DNA of 64,000 bases, taken from contig JAZBQD010000013.1 of the NCBI GenBank assembly GCA_036583965.1, positions 10,476,763 through 10,540,762 on the forward strand, written 5' to 3'. How positions within the stretch are numbered: position 1 is the stretch's first letter; the number at the start of each line of letters is the position of its first letter. This document shows positions 1 to 64,000 of the stretch, piece after piece. Below the pieces are notes generated by a model. That model was not told the DNA's origin. It ran no database searches and saw nothing but the letters and a program-made list of their open reading frames with translations. Both the position numbers and the translations under genes were made by a program. Source of the stretch: Prunella strophiata (lineage: Eukaryota; Chordata; Aves; Passeriformes; Prunellidae).

Positions 1-48
1 GAAGTGGTGGGGACACTGATGGCACACGTGGACAGTGATGTCACTTAC

Positions 49-59502
<59,454 letters not shown>

Positions 59503-59720
59503 CTTGGGGGAGCCCGGTGCCGCGGAGGGGCCGGGGGCCGCCCGCCTGCCCGCCCGCCTCCAGCGGGGGCGGCCCCGCGCGGGGCAGGGATGGGGCACCC
59601 CCCGGACCACCCCTGTGCCCCCCGGGCCGCCCCCGAGCATCGCCCCGCTCGGCTCCCGGACACCCCCCTAAGGGTCGCGGTCCCGGGAAGGGGCACGGAG
59701 TCCCCCGGGAGATGGATTTT

Positions 59721-62309
59721 TGCCGGCTAAATTAAGGTTTTTAGCTGGAAAAATCGCCAGCCGGAAGCCGCCGGTTAAACTTTTGTAGGTTTGTTTGGGT
59801 TTTTTTCTGCCTAATCTGACCCTTCCTGCACCTTTGACCTGCTGGGAATGGCTACAGCAAACACGCTCCCAGCGCTCCACAGCCAGAAATCTCCAAATTC
59901 ACAAACACCCCGAATCCAGGCTGCTTTAGGGCTGTATTTTTAAATTTCTCAATGGCTCTGAAGAACCCAACCAACTTCAGCAGAGGAACAAAGCCCACCC
60001 AGCAGCACCTGGGCACTGACAACACCTGTCCCAGAAATTCAGAAATTCCTTCTCTGCTTCACTACCAGAAAAAAAACACAACAAAACAACACAACTTTAC
60101 GTTTTCTACACCACCTTGCCCCATAGCCTGTTGTACTGGCCACACCAATATCCAAGGGGCTTGGAGAATTAATTCCCATCCCCTGGGGGAGTGGTACCAT
60201 ATCTGTGCTGGATGGACCCAGCCCCACTGGCCACGACTCAGTTTTGAGCAGAGAAGGACAGAGCTGCCCCTCGGGTGCATTTTGCAGGTGGGGATTTGCA
60301 GACCAAGCAAGTGCAGAGGTTCAATATCCCTGCCAAGCAGCAGGGAACACCCTGGGCTGTTGTGCAGGCACATTTCTGCTCCTGGAAGAGCCCAGGGGCT
60401 CCTGCCAGGCTGTGACACCCCCACAGCCCAGCACGGGCAAGCACTGCCCACCACCATCCCATGGAGGGAGTCACAAATTGTTCCACAAGCTGCTCTGCCT
60501 CTAAAACCCCAAAGATTATAGGAACAGGATATTCATCACTGTCCTGGTCCCTTTGTCTTACCTGTTCCCTGTGCTGGAGGGAGATGGGCAGCATGGACAC
60601 CAGCAAACCCAGAGGTTCTCCTGCAGTGATCCCTTGTAGTCCTTCCCTGCTCCTAAAGTTCTCTTTGCTGCAGCAAATCTTGCAGTGCTGGAGGCTCTCT
60701 CTGCACGAGGCTGGGGAGGAAGCAGCCCCTCACTGCCCAGGGATCACCCTGCTGCTGGTCCCTGTGATCTGCAGGGCTCTTGGGATGCCACCAAAAAGCA
60801 GAGTTTGAGTTCTGAAGACGCCGAAGAAAAGGGACACCCTTCAAACTGCAGGGGTGATCCCAATTCTCACAGGGACAGGGCTGCTCCTGGGCCAGGAAAA
60901 TTGTCCCAAAGGGTGAGGCAGACACCCACAGTGACCTTGGCCCCACTCTGCAGCACAAACAGGCAGGAAATGATCTCGTTCTTCTCATCTCTTCCACTCA
61001 GAGAAACTCAGAGCCGCTCACAATCCCGCAATTGCAAAACGCCTCAGGCAGAAGAGCAAGTGAACAGAAAATCAAAGTTCAAAGAAAGATTTGCAGGAGT
61101 TGAGGCAGTTTGTGTGAGAGAGAGCCTGGATGCTCCTGTGAGCCCTGCACCAGCATCTTCCCCACCTTCAGAGCTGGCTGGAAAAGGGACAAATCCTTCC
61201 TGCAACAAAGGCATTGCCTGGAACTGGGGAACCCCAGATGAAAATGCTGGGCTGAAATCCCAACCCTGGTGGCATCCACAGCAAATTCCGTGGATGCTCT
61301 GACACCCCAAACATGAGTGCCCAGGTGCTGCTCCTGCTTGGGAGCACACAGGTCAAAGCCTCCAACTTTGCTCTGGCAGCCCAAGGGCTATAAATAGATC
61401 CCCTCATCCCCCAAATCATAAAAATCAGGGAGTGGAAACTGCTGGGAGTCATTGAGATTTGTAATGAGATTGGGGCTGCTGGTGGTGCCAGGAGGCTGCT
61501 TCACCTGTGGCTAAGTGAGGCTGTAACTAGCCAGGGGTGGGAGCAGAGGCCCTGCAAGGGGAGATCCCAGGTGGGAATTCATTCCCATACCTCCCCCAAA
61601 CGGGGAGGTTTGCTCACAGCTGGGTCAGTGAGCCCAGCTGGGATGAGTGGTCTTTGCTGGGGGAAGAGCTGGTTCCTCTCCACGCCAGCAGCAGGGATTG
61701 CCCAGTCTGTTCATGGTCCAGGTGCTCCTGGGATCTGCTGGACACCACCAGGACAGGTCCCAGGCAGGGACCTTCTCCCTGTGCCCACAGAGCTGATCTC
61801 ACCCCCATAAATCACCTCCCTGCTCTGCTGCCCAGGGAACACAGGAGCCTGCTCATAAATCAGGAATAAAACTAACTTGGCGTCTTTGGTGAGCAAATTA
61901 AATTGTGGGCTTTGGAGGAATGTTTCTGTTTGGCCAAATCATTAATAAATCAATGGGAGCAGCGAGGAAGAGGAGAGGGACTGCACCCTGTGCCACCTGG
62001 AGGGACGGGGAGCTGTGGGGTGGCACAAACCAGCCGTGTCCCCTGTGTCCCCTGTGTCCCCTCAGGTGCTGCCCCGTGGCCCTGGGGGACCCTGGGGGGA
62101 GCAGGGGACCCCTGTGCTGCCACCCCCCCTCCACAGAGGGCTCACCCACCCCGGGGAGCTCTGCAAGGCACAGGTTAATAAATCAGTTTGTCTCCAGCCC
62201 CGTTTGCTTTGTGTGCCTGACAATAGCCCGTTGTAAATGGCAGCCCCTTGCCTCCTCTCCTGAAAGGCTTTTAATTAAAATATGGAAGGGGCTTTTCTGT
62301 GTACTTTAA

Positions 62310-62310
<1 letters not shown>
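59721..62310. other. 5' flank of CUX2: nothing specific recognised
   Basis: Mixed-composition upstream DNA. No neighbouring gene, RNA gene or recognisable repeat family. Short tandem TGTCCCC repeats at 62036-62062. Open frames up to about 200 codons (60685-61302 plus) lack domain patterns. Confidence 0.4.

Positions 62311-62358
<48 letters not shown>
62311..62358. repeat. Poly(A), 48 bp
   Basis: An uninterrupted A-run after GTACTTTAAC and before GGATTTCAGC. Avian CR1 elements do not end in poly(A), so it is either a simple repeat or the tail of an unrecognised retrocopy. Confidence 0.9.
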
Positions 62359-62362
<4 letters not shown>

Positions 62363-62979
62363 TTCAGCACACTCCCATTCCAGGCATTAATTTATTCCTG
62401 CCTGCTTGTTTGTGATCCATGTAACTCCTTTGTGCAGTGGTCTGGCCCCATTAGGCAGCCAAGGGGTGATGCTGGCAGTGAGAGCTGCTGGTGGTGACCA
62501 GTGCTGATGGTGACCCACTGCTGACTGGGAGTTTGCTCAGTCACCTTGTCCCAGGGATGGGCAGAGAGGACACCAGGAGCCTCACCATGGGCCAGCAGTG
62601 CCATCAGAGAAAGCAGGGATGTGTGAGACCCTGGGGGTGCCCAGGAGATCAGCCCTGGGCACATCCCTCGTGGACACCCCGAGAGCTGCTGCAGAGCTCT
62701 GTCCCCATCCCGTGCAGTGCAGCCCCTGTCAGCTGTCCCCCAGCAGCTTTGGTCCTGGGGTTCCAGAAGCCCTGGCAGAGGTCCTGCTGCCCTCCCTGTG
62801 CCCCCACTGCTGGGGTTTTGTCTCCTCCAGTGGGAAAAGCCAGGCTCTGCCTGGCCTCTGCCAGCTCAGGGATGCAGGATTCTCCACTGCAGTGAGGTCC
62901 CTTCCCACCCAAACCATTCCCTGGTTCTAGGACAGCACAGAAGCCCAGGTGGTGGAGCTTCATGGCCATGGCCTCCAAT
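62359..62979. other. 5' flank: nothing specific recognised
   Basis: GC-moderate DNA between the poly(A) and the terminal array. Open frames on both strands are in register with the array on the minus strand and have no family signature. Confidence 0.4.
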
Positions 62980-64000
62980 GGTTTTCCCAATCCCTTTCCA
63001 ATCCCTTTTCCCATCCCTTTTCCCATCCCTTTCCCAATCCCTTTCCCCAATCCCTTTTCCAATCCCTTTTCCCAATCCCTTTTCCCAATCCCTTTTCCCA
63101 ATCCCTTTTCCAATCCCTTTTCCATCCCTTTTCCAATCCCTTTTCCCATCCCTTTTCCCAATCCCTTTTCCAATCCCTTTCCCAATCCCTTTTCCCAATC
63201 CCTTTTCCATCCCTTTTCCCATCCCTTTTCCCATCCCTCTTCCCATCCCTCTTCCCATCCCTTTTCCCATCCCTTTTCCCATCCCTTTTCCCAATCCCTT
63301 TTCCCATCCCTTTCCCAATCCCTTTTCCCATCCTTTCCCCAATCCCTTTTCCCAATCCCTTTCCCAATCCCTTTCCCATCCCTTTCCCATCCCTTTTCCA
63401 ATCCCTTTTCCCAATCCCTTTTCCCAATCCCTTTTCCCATCCCTTTTTCCCAATCCCTTTTCCATCCCTTTCCCAATCCCTTTTCCCATCCCTTTCCCAT
63501 CCCTTTTCCAATCCCTTTTCCCAATCCCTTTCCCAATCCCTTTCCAATCCCTTTTCCCAATCCCTTTTCCAATCCCTTTTCCCATCCCTTTTCCCATCCC
63601 TTTCCCAATCCCTTTTCCCATCCCTTTTCCAATCCCTTTTCCCAATCCCTTTTCCCAATCCCTTTCCCAATCCCTTTTCCATCCCTTTTCCATCCCTTTC
63701 CCAATCCCTTTTCCCATCCCTTTTCCCATCCCTTTTCCCATCCCTTTTCCCAATCCCTTTTCCAATCCCTTTTCCCAATCCCTTCCCATCCCTTTTTCCC
63801 AATCCCTTTTCCCATCCCTTTTCCAATCCCTTTTCCCAATCCCTTTCCCATCCCTTTTCCCATCCCTTTCCCAATCCCTTTTCCCATCCCTTTTTCCCAA
63901 TCCCTTTTCCCATCCTTTCCCCAATCCCTTTTCCCAATCCCTTTTCCCATCCCTTTTCCCATCCTTTCCCCAATCCCTTTCCCCATCCCTTTCCCAATCC
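62980..64000. repeat. Terminal minisatellite of 14/15-bp CCAAT-containing units, runs off the window
   Basis: The plus strand is a mixture of CCCAATCCCTTTTCC, CCAATCCCTTTTCC and CCCATCCCTTTTCC with small variants (TTTCCC, TTTTTCCC, CCTTTCC). Two step types, AATCCC and CATCCC, alternate irregularly for at least 1,020 bp. The minus strand has a GGG run every 4-7 bases. Minus-strand frames of more than 340 codons ([16 protein letters not shown]) are open only because the unit has no stop triplets. Confidence 0.95.

Noticed and set aside
62649..63997. Minus-strand open frames of 345-445 codons rich in GKG, EKGW and KRDW
   Set aside because: Product of the 14/15-bp terminal repeat; all three minus frames are open, with no non-repetitive domain.

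Overview
This window looks like avian nuclear DNA. It carries much of one vertebrate transcription-factor gene, CUX2 (cut-like homeobox 2), read on the minus strand from a CpG-island first exon near 59.5 kb to the second CUT domain at the left edge. The bird call rests on CR1-type LINE 3' ends at 12.3, 31.2, 45.6, 47.6 and 52.9 kb, on compact introns, and on GC-rich minisatellites. The paralogue is CUX2 rather than CUX1 because of the linker signatures around CUT1 and CUT2 ([24 protein letters not shown], [19 protein letters not shown]). The last CUT domain, the homeodomain and the C-terminus lie beyond the left edge.

Layout in transcription order, right to left. 62.98-64.0 kb: tandem array rich in CCAAT pentamers and GGG runs. 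59.7-62.9 kb: upstream flank with a 48-bp poly(A). 58.64-59.72 kb: CpG island with exon 1. 21.9-59.4 kb: intron 1, about 37.6 kb, mostly AT-rich unique DNA that looks like regulatory sequence, plus CR1 fragments and homopolymers. 21.77-21.87 kb: a degenerate exon 2. 14.29-14.37 kb: the VIALSKR exon. 6.9-10.0 kb: seven coiled-coil exons. 4.11-6.93 kb: a 2.8-kb minisatellite filling one intron. 2.1-4.1 kb: exons leading into CUT1. 0.05-1.44 kb: linker and CUT2.

The main anomaly is in the coding sequence. Nine exons chain in perfect phase, but five carry single-base frame breaks although the residues around most of them are almost perfectly conserved. Three are an extra T on the coding strand at a codon junction, two of them at the same Ser-Val junction of CUT1 and CUT2. 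Exon 1 lacks one base and exon 2 has one extra A in a homopolymer. In addition, the family's coiled-coil exons expected between 4.07 and 6.94 kb are absent and the minisatellite occupies that whole interval. Either the sequence has indel errors or a misjoin (or is not a faithful natural sequence), or this copy is truly damaged. The DNA alone cannot decide. Long reading frames in the two arrays are compositional artefacts. I see no tRNA, rRNA, CRISPR or second protein-coding gene.
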